Below, piece by piece: positions 1-8,418 of a stretch of DNA of 64,000 nt; the first letter of the stretch is position 1, and each line of letters opens with the position of its first letter. The DNA is from CAUZIB01 sp963663925 (GTDB taxonomy: Bacteria; Acidobacteriota; Vicinamibacteria; Vicinamibacterales; UBA8438): NCBI GenBank assembly GCA_965237405.1, contig OZ250139.1, positions 3,348,001 through 3,412,000 of the forward strand, written 5' to 3'. The notes beneath the pieces are model-generated. The model had not been told where the DNA came from, did not search any database, and saw only the letters and a list, made by a program, of their open reading frames with translations. The position numbers and the translations under genes are program-made.

Positions 1-336
1 TTCGGCCCAGACGTGGAGGGTCACCTCGCGGAGGTAAACGCCGGGTGGCTCCCGACGCTCGTCAACAGGCTGGCGGATCTCAACGCGGCGGCGGAGGAGT
101 GGCTGATCGCCGGCGGGCACGCTCCGCCTTGGAAGACGCTCGTGACACCGGAGAGCAGACGATTGATGAGCAATCCGACGCTACATGAAGCGCGGCGCTT
201 CCGGTCCGGGGGCGGCACAAGGGTCCTGTTCGAATGGCACGCTCGGTTCGGCAGCGCAGCGCGGATACACCTACGGTTCGATGCGCGGACGCGGGAGATC
301 GAGATCGGCTACATCGGCGTCCATCTCCCGACTTGA
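1..336 (+). CDS. Hypothetical protein, C-terminal part (runs off left edge)
   Basis: The reading frame is open from the first base and stops with TGA at 334-336, so this is the 3' part of a gene whose start lies outside the window; the GTG at 13 is only an internal candidate. The visible 111 residues contain a helical first half and a short beta-rich end that closes with an acidic and aromatic stretch (EIEIGYIGVHLPT). I recognise no family. It sits beside IS elements in a high-G+C accessory stretch, so it may itself be part of mobile or stand-alone cargo. Confidence 0.5.
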   Translation, partial: FGPDVEGHLAEVNAGWLPTLVNRLADLNAAAEEWLIAGGHAPPWKTLVTPESRRLMSNPTLHEARRFRSGGGTRVLFEWHARFGSAARIHLRFDARTREIEIGYIGVHLPT

Positions 337-555
337 GCCACCAGCGCGGCACGTTGTTGTGTGGGTCCGAAGACGAGCGTGACCGCCGCGCGGTCCGTCA
401 GCGCCACAGCCAGAATTCGAAGCCCGCCACCTGTGGGTGGGTCAATCTAGGCACTATCGAGATCGGCCGCCCGACGTCGGCCGGTCACGCCAGCCCGCAA
501 GGGGTTAACCCGCGATCTCGGTGGCGTCGGCCACGTTGTCGAGTAGCTCACACTT
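337..555. other. Intergenic stretch without a recognisable gene
   Basis: Between the partial ORF and the left end of the IS6-like element I see no convincing coding frame, RNA or strong hairpin. Confidence 0.4.
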
Positions 556-1345
556 GGCTGTCAACTTAACGAGTCCGGGCCAGAATGAGGCGAGTTGATC
601 CCAGGATCAGGCTGCCGTCACCTGGGCCCACACGGTGAACGACCGTGCTCGCAACATCCGATGATGGGCCGCCCTGAGTAGGTGTCGACCCACGCGAAAT
701 AGATTCTGAATGACACCGTGGACGTGCAAGAACCGCTGCGCGTGGTCGGATGACGTGAAGCCTCGCATCTGACGTTCGCGTTGTCGCGTGGGTTGATGCG
801 AGACTTCGGCGCGATTGTTCGCGTATCGCCTCGTGTCATGGGTGACCAGCGGCATGAGGTCCCGATGGGCGACACGGTAGCTGCCCAGCTTGTCGGTCAC
901 GAGCCGCACGGGTTCCTGTCGCTGACTCTTCAACAGTCGGCGAAAGAATCTCCGCGCTGCACGCCCGTCCCGACGGGGTTGTACGAGGATGTCGATCAGA
1001 TCACCGTCTTGATCCACCGCGCGCCAGAGATACTGGCGCTGACCGTTGATCGTCACGAAGACTTCGTCCAGGAACCACGTATCTCCGAGTCGACCCTGTC
1101 GTCGCTTCAACTGCCGAGCGTAGTCGGGGCCGAACTTCCCGCACCACTGGCGAACGGTTTCGTAGGACACGATGATTCCTCGTTCAGCCAGCAAATCCTC
1201 AACATCCCGGAAGCTCATGCAGTATCTGTGGTAGAGCCAGACGGCATGGCTGATGATTTCGGGCGGAAAGCGATGCCGATGGTAGCGGGGCCGGCGAGTG
1301 TTCATCCCGGCATTGTGCCGGGCGGAGAGTTAACCTGACAATGCC
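556..1345 (-). mobile_element. IS6-family insertion sequence, about 790 bp
   Basis: Imperfect terminal inverted repeats flank the transposase. The left end begins GGCTGTCAACTTAAC at 556. The right end, read from the other strand, begins GGCATTGTCAGGTTAACTC at 1345. The total length of about 790 bp fits the IS6/IS26 family, whose ends usually start GGC(A)CTGT. No flanking 8-bp target duplication is visible (TCACACTT on the left, CGTCAGAC on the right), so one flank has probably been rearranged since insertion. Confidence 0.75.
607..1305 (-). CDS. IS6-family DDE transposase
   Basis: The 232-residue protein has the compact layout of IS6/IS26 transposases. An N-terminal helix-turn-helix region (SFRDVEDLLAERGI and SYETVRQWCGKFG, about residues 31-58) is followed by an RNase H-fold catalytic core. 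The DDE residues are visible as D in WFLDEVFV, D in RLVTDKLGSY and E in NNRAEVSHQPTRQRER. The family joins DNA molecules by replicative transposition. Length is close to the family norm and no frameshift is seen, so the gene may be functional. It fills most of the element between the inverted repeats. Confidence 0.88.
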   Translation of the reverse strand: MNTRRPRYHRHRFPPEIISHAVWLYHRYCMSFRDVEDLLAERGIIVSYETVRQWCGKFGPDYARQLKRRQGRLGDTWFLDEVFVTINGQRQYLWRAVDQDGDLIDILVQPRRDGRAARRFFRRLLKSQRQEPVRLVTDKLGSYRVAHRDLMPLVTHDTRRYANNRAEVSHQPTRQRERQMRGFTSSDHAQRFLHVHGVIQNLFRVGRHLLRAAHHRMLRARSFTVWAQVTAA

Positions 1346-1519
1346 CGTCAGACACGGGTGGACCCCGCCGAAGTGCTGACCCACCCACGCACCCATTCCC
1401 ACATGCGCGTGGCCGAACTCGCGCTCCGCCTGCGCTGTCGCGACTGCCGCCACCGCACCGCGCGGATCGACCCCGTCGCCCGTCTGCCCACGCAGCCGTT
1501 TGTCGCCGGGATGATTTGA
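1346..1519 (+). pseudogene. Fragment of a CxxC-containing protein between two IS ends
   Basis: An open frame runs from the right end of the IS6 element to a TGA at 1517-1519, right next to the left end of an IS5 remnant at 1520. It encodes about 57 residues, including RLRCRDCRHR, which looks like half of a zinc ribbon. Both ends are cut by mobile elements, so it is most likely a gene fragment. I cannot name the parent family. Confidence 0.35.
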
Positions 1520-1911
1520 GGCTTTGGTGCATGGCTCCTGACCCTCACGTCGGTGGGCATCGTCAACCGGCTGGTCCTGTTGCCGCGGCCGGCGCACGAT
1601 CCTTCTGATGAAGTCGAGGGTGCCTCCGAAATACAAGACAACGTATCGCGTCGGGAACTGGCGGGAGTACGAGTGAGCGCTCGTCCAGTGAGGTGACGTG
1701 ACCCTGTGGCTCTCTGCCGATGCCACGGACGCGTGGCGACCGTCGCCCTCCGGTCGACCCGGCGGGCAGAAGCGGTTCTCGGATGTGACGATCGAGACCG
1801 CGTTGGTCCTCCGGCTTGTCTTCAGCTTACCCTTGCGCCAGACGGAGGGGTTCGTGCGGTCGGTCCTGGCCTTGATGGGCGCCGATCTGGATGCGGCGGA
1901 CACGACTAGAA
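1520..1911 (+). pseudogene. IS5-type transposase remnant (5' third)
   Basis: The left end GGCTTTGGTGCATGG matches the inverted repeat of the intact IS5-type copy at 13708 and the copy at 7376. From the ATG at 1608 the frame reads MKSRVPPKYKTTYRVGNW, then hits stop codons. It resumes as VTLWLSADATDAW and ends near LMGADLDAADTT. This matches the first third of the intact 314-residue transposase. The remainder is missing, and the next recognisable gene begins immediately, so this is a truncated, mutated element. Confidence 0.8.
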
Positions 1912-1926
1912 CAACCTGCCGCAGCA

Positions 1927-2124
1927 TTACTTGTTGTCCTCACCAACCAGTTTGTCGACATGCTCGTCAACGGCATCGAGGATTGCATAGGCCAGCTTTC
2001 TGGCCTCACGCCACTCCAACCCGGTCTCGCGCTCGTTGCCCCCCTTGATCGTAATCTTCACATCGCCGAGCCAGCCACGGCGCCCGACTATGACGTTACC
2101 GTTGGAACCCTTGAATGAAGGCAT
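1927..2124 (-). CDS. Hypothetical 65-residue protein
   Basis: The ATG at 2124 is preceded on the minus strand by GAGGACTGAAAGA, a fair ribosome-binding site, and I prefer it to the upstream in-frame starts. The product is 65 residues and hydrophilic. It has a beta-like first half (NVIVGRRGWLGDVKITIKGG) and an amphipathic C-terminal helix (AYAILDAVDEHVDKLVGED). No family is recognised. Its 3' end abuts the IS5 remnant, but the stop codon is its own. Alone among remnants, it could be an intact small gene. Confidence 0.45.
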   Translation of the reverse strand: MPSFKGSNGNVIVGRRGWLGDVKITIKGGNERETGLEWREARKLAYAILDAVDEHVDKLVGEDNK

Positions 2125-2483
2125 TCTTTCAGTCCTCAATTCCGGATTAGGCGATGAACCGCAGGATGGCGGCCATCCCGCCGAGCATGGTGATGGTCTG
2201 CGCCAGCGAAGCGCCACAAGAATAAAACCGATTGACTCGCGCTGTTCCTGCTACAGTTTCTCTCTCGCCGCGGCGAAGAACAGTGTGCCGGCGAGTCTGA
2301 GCGCCGTCTATCGTCAGGGCCCTTTCTCGCTCGGCGCAGAGGGGTGTCTGCGTGAGGTGCTGGACGTCAACGCCCGGGAGTACGCCGGCCGGCTGACCGT
2401 GGGCGTGCGCTTCTAGCCCGGCTGGTCGCCGCGCGGACGGATCGCCCCGCCCGACGTCGGGACGGTGTGGACTTTCGCCCTCC
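2125..2483. other. Gene-poor stretch with a possible beta-barrel C-terminal scrap
   Basis: No intact gene is visible. On the + strand, about 2275-2416 reads SLSAVYRQGPFSLGAEGC and ends in LTVGVRF followed by a stop. A terminal aromatic F after alternating hydrophobic residues is typical of outer-membrane beta-barrels such as TonB-dependent receptors, so this could be the tail of a deleted receptor. The evidence is weak. Confidence 0.25.
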
Positions 2484-3649
2484 CGTAAGGTGCGTTTAAT
2501 GGGCCGAGGTCCGGTCAGTGCTGGTCGAGTCTTCCAAGTAATCTCAGGCCATGCCGCCTGCGCTCCAGTTCCTCGTTCTCACGTTCGCTGGCTGGGTGAA
2601 CCGCCACCAAGACGATCTGATCGCGTATCTCCGGGAGGAGAATCGGGTCCTCCGGGAGCACCTGGGCCCTCGGCCGCTTCGCCGGACCGATGCCCAACGC
2701 CGTCGACGCGCCGTGCGCGGCCAGCAACTCGGCCGGCGCGTCTGGATGCAGGTCGCCGGCATCGTCACGCCTGACACGATTCTCCGCTGGTACCGGAGAG
2801 TGATCGCCCAGACATACGCCGGCAGCGCCCGCCGCGGTCGAGGCCGGCCGATGACGCGACGTGACGTGGCCGCGCGCGTGGTCCGGATGGCGGTCGAGAA
2901 TCCCCAGTGGGGGTACACACGGATCCGCGGGGCGCTCTCGAACCTCGGCCACGAGATCGCTCGGACCACGGTGAAGCGGATCCTGCACGACCACGGGATC
3001 GACCCGGCTCCCGAGCGGAGCCGGCGCATGCCCTGGAAGACGTTCCTGCAGGCGCACTGGGAGGGCCTCACGGTCTGCGATCTGTTCACCGTCGAGGTGC
3101 TCACGCTGGCCGGGTTCCAGCGGTACCTGGTCTTCTTCGTGATCGCGCTGCAGTCCCGCCGCGTGACCATCGTCGGGATCCATCCGCAGCCGTACGGCAC
3201 GTGGATGGAGCAGATGGCCCGCAATGTGACGGACCCGATCGATGGCTGCGTGCGACGCGCCCGCTATCTGATGCACGACCGCGACCCGCTCTCCACGCGG
3301 GGTTTCGGCGAGATCCTGGAGGGCGGGGGTGTCCAGCCGATCCGTCTCCCGCCGAAGAGTCCCAATCTCAACGCGTATGCCGAGCGGTTCGTCCGCTCTA
3401 TGAAAGAGGAGTGTCTCAGTCGCGTCGTCCCCCTCGGCGAAGGGCCCCTGCGTCTCCTCGTGGGCGAGTACGTCGACCACGACCATCGCGAGCGACACCA
3501 CCAGGGACTCGACAACCAGCTCCTGCAACGACCGCCACCGCCGGTGAGCCTGGCCGCCAACGTGCAGCGGCGGGAGCGTCTGGGCGGATTGCTCAATTTC
3601 TACCACCGGGAGGCCGCATGAACGGTCGGCCGATTAAACGCACCTTACG
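2484..3649 (+). mobile_element. IS481/IS3-like insertion sequence with near-perfect ends
   Basis: The left end, starting at 2485 with GTAAGGTGCGTTTAAT, and the right end, ending at 3649 with ATTAAACGCACCTTAC, are perfect inverted repeats over 16 bases with further imperfect matching inward. They enclose one transposase gene. The element is about 1165 bp. No clear target-site duplication is seen next to the repeats. Confidence 0.85.
2551..3621 (+). CDS. Integrase-core (rve) transposase
   Basis: The 356-residue protein starts at the ATG at 2551. An N-terminal part carries a leucine-rich helix (YLREENRVLREHL) and a winged-helix region ending in MTRRDVAARVVRMA. It is followed by an HTH_21-like segment (WGYTRIRGALSNLG) and an rve catalytic core. 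The DDE triad is visible as D in TVCDLFTVEV, D in LMHDRDPL and E in NAYAERFVRSMKEE. It acts as a single-ORF transposase of the IS481/IS3 superfamily and lies within matching terminal repeats, so it is probably intact and recently active. Confidence 0.85.
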   Translation: MPPALQFLVLTFAGWVNRHQDDLIAYLREENRVLREHLGPRPLRRTDAQRRRRAVRGQQLGRRVWMQVAGIVTPDTILRWYRRVIAQTYAGSARRGRGRPMTRRDVAARVVRMAVENPQWGYTRIRGALSNLGHEIARTTVKRILHDHGIDPAPERSRRMPWKTFLQAHWEGLTVCDLFTVEVLTLAGFQRYLVFFVIALQSRRVTIVGIHPQPYGTWMEQMARNVTDPIDGCVRRARYLMHDRDPLSTRGFGEILEGGGVQPIRLPPKSPNLNAYAERFVRSMKEECLSRVVPLGEGPLRLLVGEYVDHDHRERHHQGLDNQLLQRPPPPVSLAANVQRRERLGGLLNFYHREAA

Positions 3650-3702
3650 CGGTCGCCGGAGAACGCCCCCCCCGTGTACGGAGAGAGAAAAAGCGGCACC
3701 TT

Positions 3703-3870
3703 CTAAAACGTCATCTGGTCGCCCACCGCGATCGTGATTCCGTCGAAGTTCGTGGCCGCCGGGGACAACCAGATGGTGATGTCGCCTCGACAGACCAGAG
3801 CGCGATCATAGGCGGCCCAGTTCTGGACGTGGTACTTTGTCTTGTACGTGGGATGGCCTCTCGACTTCAT
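3703..3870 (-). pseudogene. Chimeric 55-residue ORF: IS5 transposase start fused to another gene's tail
   Basis: The minus-strand ATG at 3870 begins MKSRGHPTYKTKYHVQNW, the same N-terminus as the IS5-type copies at 8363 and 11802. After about 37 codons the similarity stops. The frame continues as AATNFDGITIAVGDQMTF before a TAG at 3703-3705. The join is at about 3750. The tail is foreign to the transposase and looks like the end of another protein. It is an accidental fusion formed by IS-linked deletion; expression is unproven. Confidence 0.6.
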
Positions 3871-3926
3871 CCATCCAGTCTGGTCTGCCCCCTCGCAACC
3901 TCACTCCGGATTCGTGCACCAACGCC
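3750..3926 (-). mobile_element. IS5-type element end fragment (copy A)
   Basis: The sequence is nearly identical to the start-proximal ends of the copies at 7376-8418 and 11512-11858. It includes the inverted repeat GATTCGTGCACCAACGCC at 3909-3926 and the transposase start codon at 3870. The rest of the element is deleted. Confidence 0.85.
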
Positions 3927-4262
3927 GCCGCGCGGCGTCAGGGCCAGCTTCACACTGGCGCTCAGGTTCGTCTGGCGAAGGCGGGTCGCCTGCGTAATCG
4001 GTAGCCGATCGTTGTCGACGAGATCCCGGTACTCGGAGCGAACGGTCCCGCCGCCGAATTCGACACCGAAGACCGCCTCGGTTCGCGGCGCAACGGCGAC
4101 GCCAACGTCGACCGCGAGCGTCGGGGCATCGAAAGCATTCGGCTCGACGGTGAGCTGCTCCTGGACGAAGGTGAACAGATCGCTGCCTGCCCGCTCGAAC
4201 AGCACCCGCCAGGCCACGTCGGGATCATGGGAGAGGTGGGCCACGAGCCTCTGCCACGAGCA
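3927..4262 (-). pseudogene. Truncated outer-membrane beta-barrel-like gene
   Basis: Reading the minus strand into the IS5 end, the frame encodes VAWRVLFERAGSDLFTF, TLAVDVGVAVAPRTEAVFGVE and LRQTNLSASVKLALTPRGG. These are alternating-hydrophobicity strands separated by polar turns, as in outer-membrane barrels. The frame is cut by the IS5 inverted repeat at 3926 and its upstream part appears frameshifted (FLLKVARR lies in another frame). It is a decayed fragment; the family assignment rests only on strand pattern. Confidence 0.4.
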
Positions 4263-4803
4263 CCGGCGGAGTCGCGGCCGTCGCACGAGCGCCCCGGTGG
4301 CTGCGTCCCACGGCCGTGCCGCCTCGCCACCTTTAGCAGGAAGACCGGGTTGCGCGCATCGTCGATGACACGGGCCTGCTCGCCATCGGCGTCGACCGGT
4401 CCGTCTGGCTCGATGCACGCGGCGAGGACGGTCCTGGCCCGCTGGTCGGTCCCGTCCAGCGGGCATGGGTTCATGGTCCGGTCCGCCGACCCGTTCCCGC
4501 CAGTACTGCCAGTCGCGAACGCGGATCTCGGTCAGCGAGCCGCTCGTCCGCCGGCCGCACGGGCGGGTGTCGGAGCCGTCGCCGTGGTCGCGCTCGTCGT
4601 GCACGGTCCTGCCGGGCCGCACGGTGGGGCGGGAGCACCGGCCGAATTCGCGCTCCGTACATGTGCATTCGGCCGCCACTTGTGGCTCCCCACACATCGC
4701 CGTCCCGTCGGCTCCGCACATTTCCCTTCCCTGTGCGGCCCACCAGAGCGAATGTGGACGGACGCCGCTTGCCCGCGGCCACCACCAAGGAGGGACCCAG
4801 CCC
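4263..4803. other. Region upstream of integrase without a clear gene
   Basis: Several long overlapping frames exist because of the high G+C content, but none has convincing protein character. The last 160 bases are rich in short TGTG/CACA motifs, including the 7-bp inverted repeat noted separately. This is a plausible place for recombinase-associated sites or regulation. Confidence 0.35.
4714..4738. promoter_or_regulatory. Inverted repeat upstream of the integrase gene
   Basis: CCGCACA and TGTGCGG are perfect 7-bp inverted repeats separated by 11 bases, ending about 65 bases before the integrase start. It could be an operator or a recombinase/excisionase binding site. No second copy that would define an attachment site was found. 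Confidence 0.3.
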
Positions 4804-5832
4804 ATGACCCCGCACGAGACCGGCTCGACCGCCACCCCCGGTGACTCACTCGCGACGGCACCGCCGCCGCACACGTTCGGCCCCCAGGGACCGACCCTGG
4901 GGGCCCTCATCGACGCCTACCTCCAGGACTACCAGGTGCGACAGCTCCGGTCTCAGAGCACCGCCCGCGGCCGCACCGCCCATCTCACCGCCTTCTTCGG
5001 CCGCGCCGCGCGGGCCGCCGCGCTCACCACGCACCAGATCCGCCAGTATCAACTCGCCCGGTGCGCCGCCGGGGCCGCCACCGGCACCATCAATCGGGAG
5101 ACCTCGGCCCTCCACCGCATGGGCACGCTCGCCGTCCACTGGGGCTGGCTCGACACCGTGCCCGGCTTCCCCGACCGCCTCCGCGAGAATCCTCCGCGCC
5201 AGGGCTTCTTCGAGCACCCCGAATACCTCGCCGTCCGCGCCCACCTGCCCGCCCCGTGGCAGGACATCCTCGACCTCGCCTACTACTCCGGCTGGCGCAA
5301 GCAGGAGATCCTCGGCCTCACCTGGGACGAGATCGATAGGGCCGGCGGCGTGATTCGGCTCTCGCCCGCGCGCTCGAAGACGTTGGTGGGACGGATTCTC
5401 CCCATCTCACCCCCCATTGCCGACGCCCTGAACCGACGGCGGGCACGCCGCGACCCCGATAGCCCGCTCGTCTTCCACCGCGATGGGATCACGATCCGCC
5501 GCTGGCGCACGGCGTGGCGCACCGCCTGCCAGGCGGCTGGGGTGCCAACCCGCTTCCTCCACGATTGCCGGCGCACCGCCGCCCGCAACCTGATCCGCGC
5601 GAACGTGCCCGAGCGGGTTGCCATGCTCCTGACCGGACACAAGAGCCGCGCCATCTTCGACCGCTACAACATTATTAACGAGCAGGAACTGCTCGACGCC
5701 GGGGACCAGCTGGTCGCCTATCTGGCGCAGCAGGCGCAGGCGGTACCAGCCCGCCAGCGGTCCCACGCGGCCAACTCCGCCGCCCCGCGCCACGCCTCGC
5801 CCCTTCGCCTCGTTCGACGCGGCACCGCGTAA
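4804..5832 (+). CDS. Tyrosine recombinase / phage-type integrase
   Basis: The start at 4804 is chosen because AAGGAGG lies about 9 bases upstream; the frame is open further back but without protein character. The 342-residue product has a SAM-like N-terminal DNA-binding domain (about residues 30-125) and a C-terminal catalytic domain. The expected catalytic residues are present: R165 (SGWRKQEIL), K192, H253-x-x-R256 (HDCRR), H279 (GHKS) and nucleophile Y288 (FDRYNI). It should cut and rejoin DNA at specific sites, as in integrative elements or phages. No phage genes flank it, so it is probably an orphan of a lost element. Confidence 0.9.
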   Translation: MTPHETGSTATPGDSLATAPPPHTFGPQGPTLGALIDAYLQDYQVRQLRSQSTARGRTAHLTAFFGRAARAAALTTHQIRQYQLARCAAGAATGTINRETSALHRMGTLAVHWGWLDTVPGFPDRLRENPPRQGFFEHPEYLAVRAHLPAPWQDILDLAYYSGWRKQEILGLTWDEIDRAGGVIRLSPARSKTLVGRILPISPPIADALNRRRARRDPDSPLVFHRDGITIRRWRTAWRTACQAAGVPTRFLHDCRRTAARNLIRANVPERVAMLLTGHKSRAIFDRYNIINEQELLDAGDQLVAYLAQQAQAVPARQRSHAANSAAPRHASPLRLVRRGTA

Positions 5833-5841
5833 GGGCGCACG

Positions 5842-5870
5842 GCCCCCGGCACCGGCGCGTGGCCGGGGGC
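5842..5870 (+). terminator. GC-rich hairpin after the integrase
   Basis: GCCCCCGGC at 5842-5850 and GCCGGGGGC at 5862-5870 form a perfect 9-bp stem with an 11-base loop, beginning 9 bases after the integrase stop. There is no T-run, so it is not a classical intrinsic terminator. It may stabilise the 3' end or act with Rho. Confidence 0.45.
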
Positions 5871-6061
5871 GGCAGTGGCCGGACACCGCCCGTTTGTGCG
5901 CCGCGGCTCGCGCACAGGCCACAGGTGTACGAACCGGCCAGCGATCGTGGCACACGCGGTGACGGGCGGGCCGACGCGGCCGACCCCGGGCACGCACCTA
6001 GCCCGACCGAGGCTCCACGCCGGCCCTGAGACCGCTGTCTATGTCCGCGAACAATCGGCTC

Positions 6062-6380
6062 TCAGGCGTTCGGACCCTCGGGATCGTTCGCCCCGCAGTT
6101 CCAACACTGGACGAACTGGCCCTCGTTGCCTTCCTGGCAGCTCGGGCACGTCCAGCCGGGCGGCGCCGGGCCCGCCGGGTGCCTCGGCCACGAGCCGCTT
6201 CGCCTCCTCGACGTTCGACGGATCGACGACCCACAACTCGGGCCATGTCTCTGTTAGCGGGAGCTCGCCGGCCGCGCCCGATCGGTACTCGCCCTGGATG
6301 TGACACGCGATGTCGTGCATCTCAAGAACGTGCTTGATGTGCATGACCTGGGCCAGAACGGGTGCGCTGTAGATTCTCAT
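6062..6380 (-). pseudogene. DUF2007 (putative signal-transducing) protein, frameshifted
   Basis: From the ATG at 6380 the frame encodes a DUF2007 domain (MRIYSAPVLAQVMHIKHVLE, LWVVDPSNVEEAKRLVAEA). Such domains often carry a C-terminal zinc ribbon. The ribbon is present but in a different frame: CPSCQEGNEGQFVQCWNCG, ending DPEGPNA with TGA at 6062-6064. One indel in the run of G/C at about 6155-6172 separates the two halves. It is a recent frameshift or a sequencing error. The function of the family is not established. Confidence 0.75.
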
Positions 6381-6574
6381 GGATCCGCGCTCGCACGGCG
6401 TGGCTCGACATCCAAGAAAGTGGGAGACATCACCGTTTCGGCCCTTCTCTCTGGAAAACCTCAGCGTAGTTCACCGTCGTGGCGGAATCTTGACGACCGC
6501 ACGACTTCTCTTGGGTCGGTCGCTCGGGTGGAGGTTGGAGCGCGAGCGTACAATTGAAGGCGAGGGAGGACATG

Positions 6575-6850
6575 ATGCATTTCAATACCAAGGCGCTGGC
6601 ATTGACTTCCGGTGTGATCTGGGGAGGGGCGCTGCTGTGCGTGGGCCTCGCCAACCTACTCTGGGCCGGTTACGGCCAAGCCTTTCTGAACCTCATGGCA
6701 TCGGTGTATCCCGTCTACGAGGCGGGGGCCTCAATCGGGCAAGTGATGCTGGCGACCATCTACGGACTGGTCGATGGGGCGATCGCAGGACTCATCTTTG
6801 GGTGGCTTTACAATCGCTTAGCCACCGGAGGCCGTGCCGAGACGCGTTGA
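6575..6850 (+). CDS. Small two-to-three-helix membrane protein (holin-like)
   Basis: GGGAGGA at 6564-6570 points to the ATG at 6575 (an ATG at 6572 is too close). The 91-residue product has hydrophobic segments at about residues 8-30 (LTSGVIWGGALLCVGLANLL) and 55-80 (IGQVMLATIYGLVDGAIAGL), with a short basic tail. It resembles small inner-membrane proteins that databases often label bacteriophage holin or uncharacterised, found singly in many genomes. Nothing phage-like surrounds it, so the holin label should not be read as a lysis function. Confidence 0.6.
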   Translation: MHFNTKALALTSGVIWGGALLCVGLANLLWAGYGQAFLNLMASVYPVYEAGASIGQVMLATIYGLVDGAIAGLIFGWLYNRLATGGRAETR

Positions 6851-7052
6851 GAGCGAAATACTCAGATTTGCCAGTCAATAAGGGCGAGTGAACCGTACCG
6901 GGATCCAGGGAGAGGCGACCAGAAAGCTTGGCGAGCCACGGTGCGCGCCGCGCGTCCCTGCCCACTAGGAGTCTGGAGCACGATGGTCCCAACGCATGAT
7001 CTGGGGCGAACGGTGGGCACCGATAGCGGGGGAAGTGCGATACTGGTACGCC

Positions 7053-7375
7053 ATGCGTATCGCGACATGGAACGTGAACGGCCTACGGGCGCGCATGAAC
7101 TTGGTCGCGCATTGGCTGCAGAGCCGCGCGCCAGACGTGGTGGGCTTGCAGGAAGTGAAGGTGCGTGACGAGGACTTCCCGCACGAGGATTTCCGGGCGC
7201 TCGGCTATCACGCCGTGGTCCACGGCGAGAAGGGCTGGAACGGCGTGGCGGTGCTCAGCAGGGCGCCGGCGGAGGCGGACACCCGGGGGCTGCCCGGCCG
7301 GGAGGATGACGGAGCGCGCCTGCTGCGCGTCCGGGTCGCCGGCCTCAACTTCGCCACGGTGTACTGTCCCAACGG
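7053..7375 (+). pseudogene. xthA: Exonuclease III gene, 5' part only (truncated by IS5)
   Basis: The frame encodes MRIATWNVNGLRARM, VVGLQEVKVRDEDFP, KGWNGVAVLSRAP and FATVYCPNG, the N-terminal motifs of ExoIII-type AP endonucleases, including the metal-binding E in LQEVK. The normal protein is about 255-265 residues. Here it stops after about 107 at the exact left inverted repeat of the IS5 element at 7376. The 3' half is not on the far side of the element, so the insertion was followed by a deletion or rearrangement. It would not give an active enzyme. Confidence 0.85.
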
Positions 7376-8418
7376 GGCGTTGGTGCACGAATCGAAACTG
7401 GCACGCCACGGTCCCAACCACCGGTGCTTCATCGACCGACGGCGTAGGAAGCTGGGCGGCCCATGTCGGTCATCGCATTCAGCATATTGCACGCGAGCTG
7501 CGCTTCGACCGTTCTCCCACCGGGTGTCCTGGCTCGAAGACCATCGCCGATGATCGACGTATACCTGAAGCAGGCGTTCTCGACTCGCGCTTGCTGATGG
7601 TCGCGTGACGTCTTCTTCCACCGTCGCCGTCCGATGCTCTCCACCGTGTTGATGGTGTGATCACGAGCGCTCGACCGCGGCCTCCGTCGGGACACCCGGG
7701 CCGTCTTGGTCGGCGGGACCACGCCGGTCGCGCCCCGTGCACCGGCCGCATCGTAGAAGCCAACCGTGTCGTAGGCTGCGTCCGCGGTGACGCTCGCGAT
7801 GTCGTCGGTGACGGCCTCGATACGCTCGACGCCCGTCGTCGCGTCATCGACCGTCGCGTCCGTGAGCGCGTGAGCGACGATCACACCGGTGTGATCAACA
7901 CCCACATGGAGTTGCGTCCACCCGCGCGTGCCACGGCCTCCATGTTTCGCAGTGGCCCATTCACCCTCGCCGGCACTCGACAGGCCAGGATGAGATGAAG
8001 GCCTGCGCGCCGTGGAACGCCCCGAAGCCTTCGGTCGAGGTGGTGGCCACGACGGGACAGCGTCGTGTGATCAGGCGACCGAAGGTCGAGTCCCATCCGC
8101 ACGAAGAGCGACGTGAGAAAGCCCTCTGTCTGCCGGCGCGGGAGATGGAAGAGAAGACGCAGCGTCAAGGCGGACTCGATCGCGAGGTCCGAATACTTCC
8201 GCGGCGCGCCTCGCGTGCCCGCTCCGTCAGGGTCCCAGGCGGCGATGGCCGCCGGGGACACCCAGATGGTGATGTCGCCTCGACAGACCAGAGCGCGATC
8301 ATAGGCGGCCCAGTTCTGGACGTGGTACTTTGTCTTGTACGTGGGATGGCCTCTCGACTTCATCCATCCAGTCTGGTCTGCCCCTCGCAACCTCACTCCG
8401 GATTCGTGCACCAACGCC
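7376..8418 (-). mobile_element. IS5-type insertion sequence, full-length but mutated (copy B)
   Basis: Perfect 18-bp terminal inverted repeats bound the element: GGCGTTGGTGCACGAATC at 7376-7393 and GATTCGTGCACCAACGCC at 8401-8418. Its length is 1043 bp. Its right part is nearly identical to copies A (3750-3926) and C (11512-11858). The flanks do not show an obvious target duplication, in line with a rearranged insertion inside xthA. Confidence 0.9.
7429..8363 (-). pseudogene. IS5-family transposase, frameshifted
   Basis: The N-terminal part from the ATG at 8363 runs through HLPRRQTEGFLTSLF and LDLRSPDHTTLSRRGHH. The C-terminal part lies in a different frame (VIVAHALTDATVDDATTGVE, TADAAYDTVGFYDAAGARG, ending in MGRPASYAVGR at 7429). 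The break is around 7880-8000. Comparison with the intact 314-residue transposase at 13781 shows the same domain order, with both D-containing catalytic segments and the QQARVENACFRYT signature. It is a dead copy. Confidence 0.85.

Noticed and set aside
1199..1927. 242-codon minus-strand ORF spanning the IS6 right end and IS5 remnant
   Set aside because: It crosses IS boundaries and opposes better-supported frames.
2515..3606. Long minus-strand ORF of 363 codons opposite the IS transposase
   Set aside because: It is antisense to a clear transposase, has unnatural His/Arg/Asp-rich composition and arises from high G+C codon bias.
6575..6850. True phage holin
   Set aside because: No endolysin or phage genes nearby; the label is only a database habit for small membrane proteins of this type.
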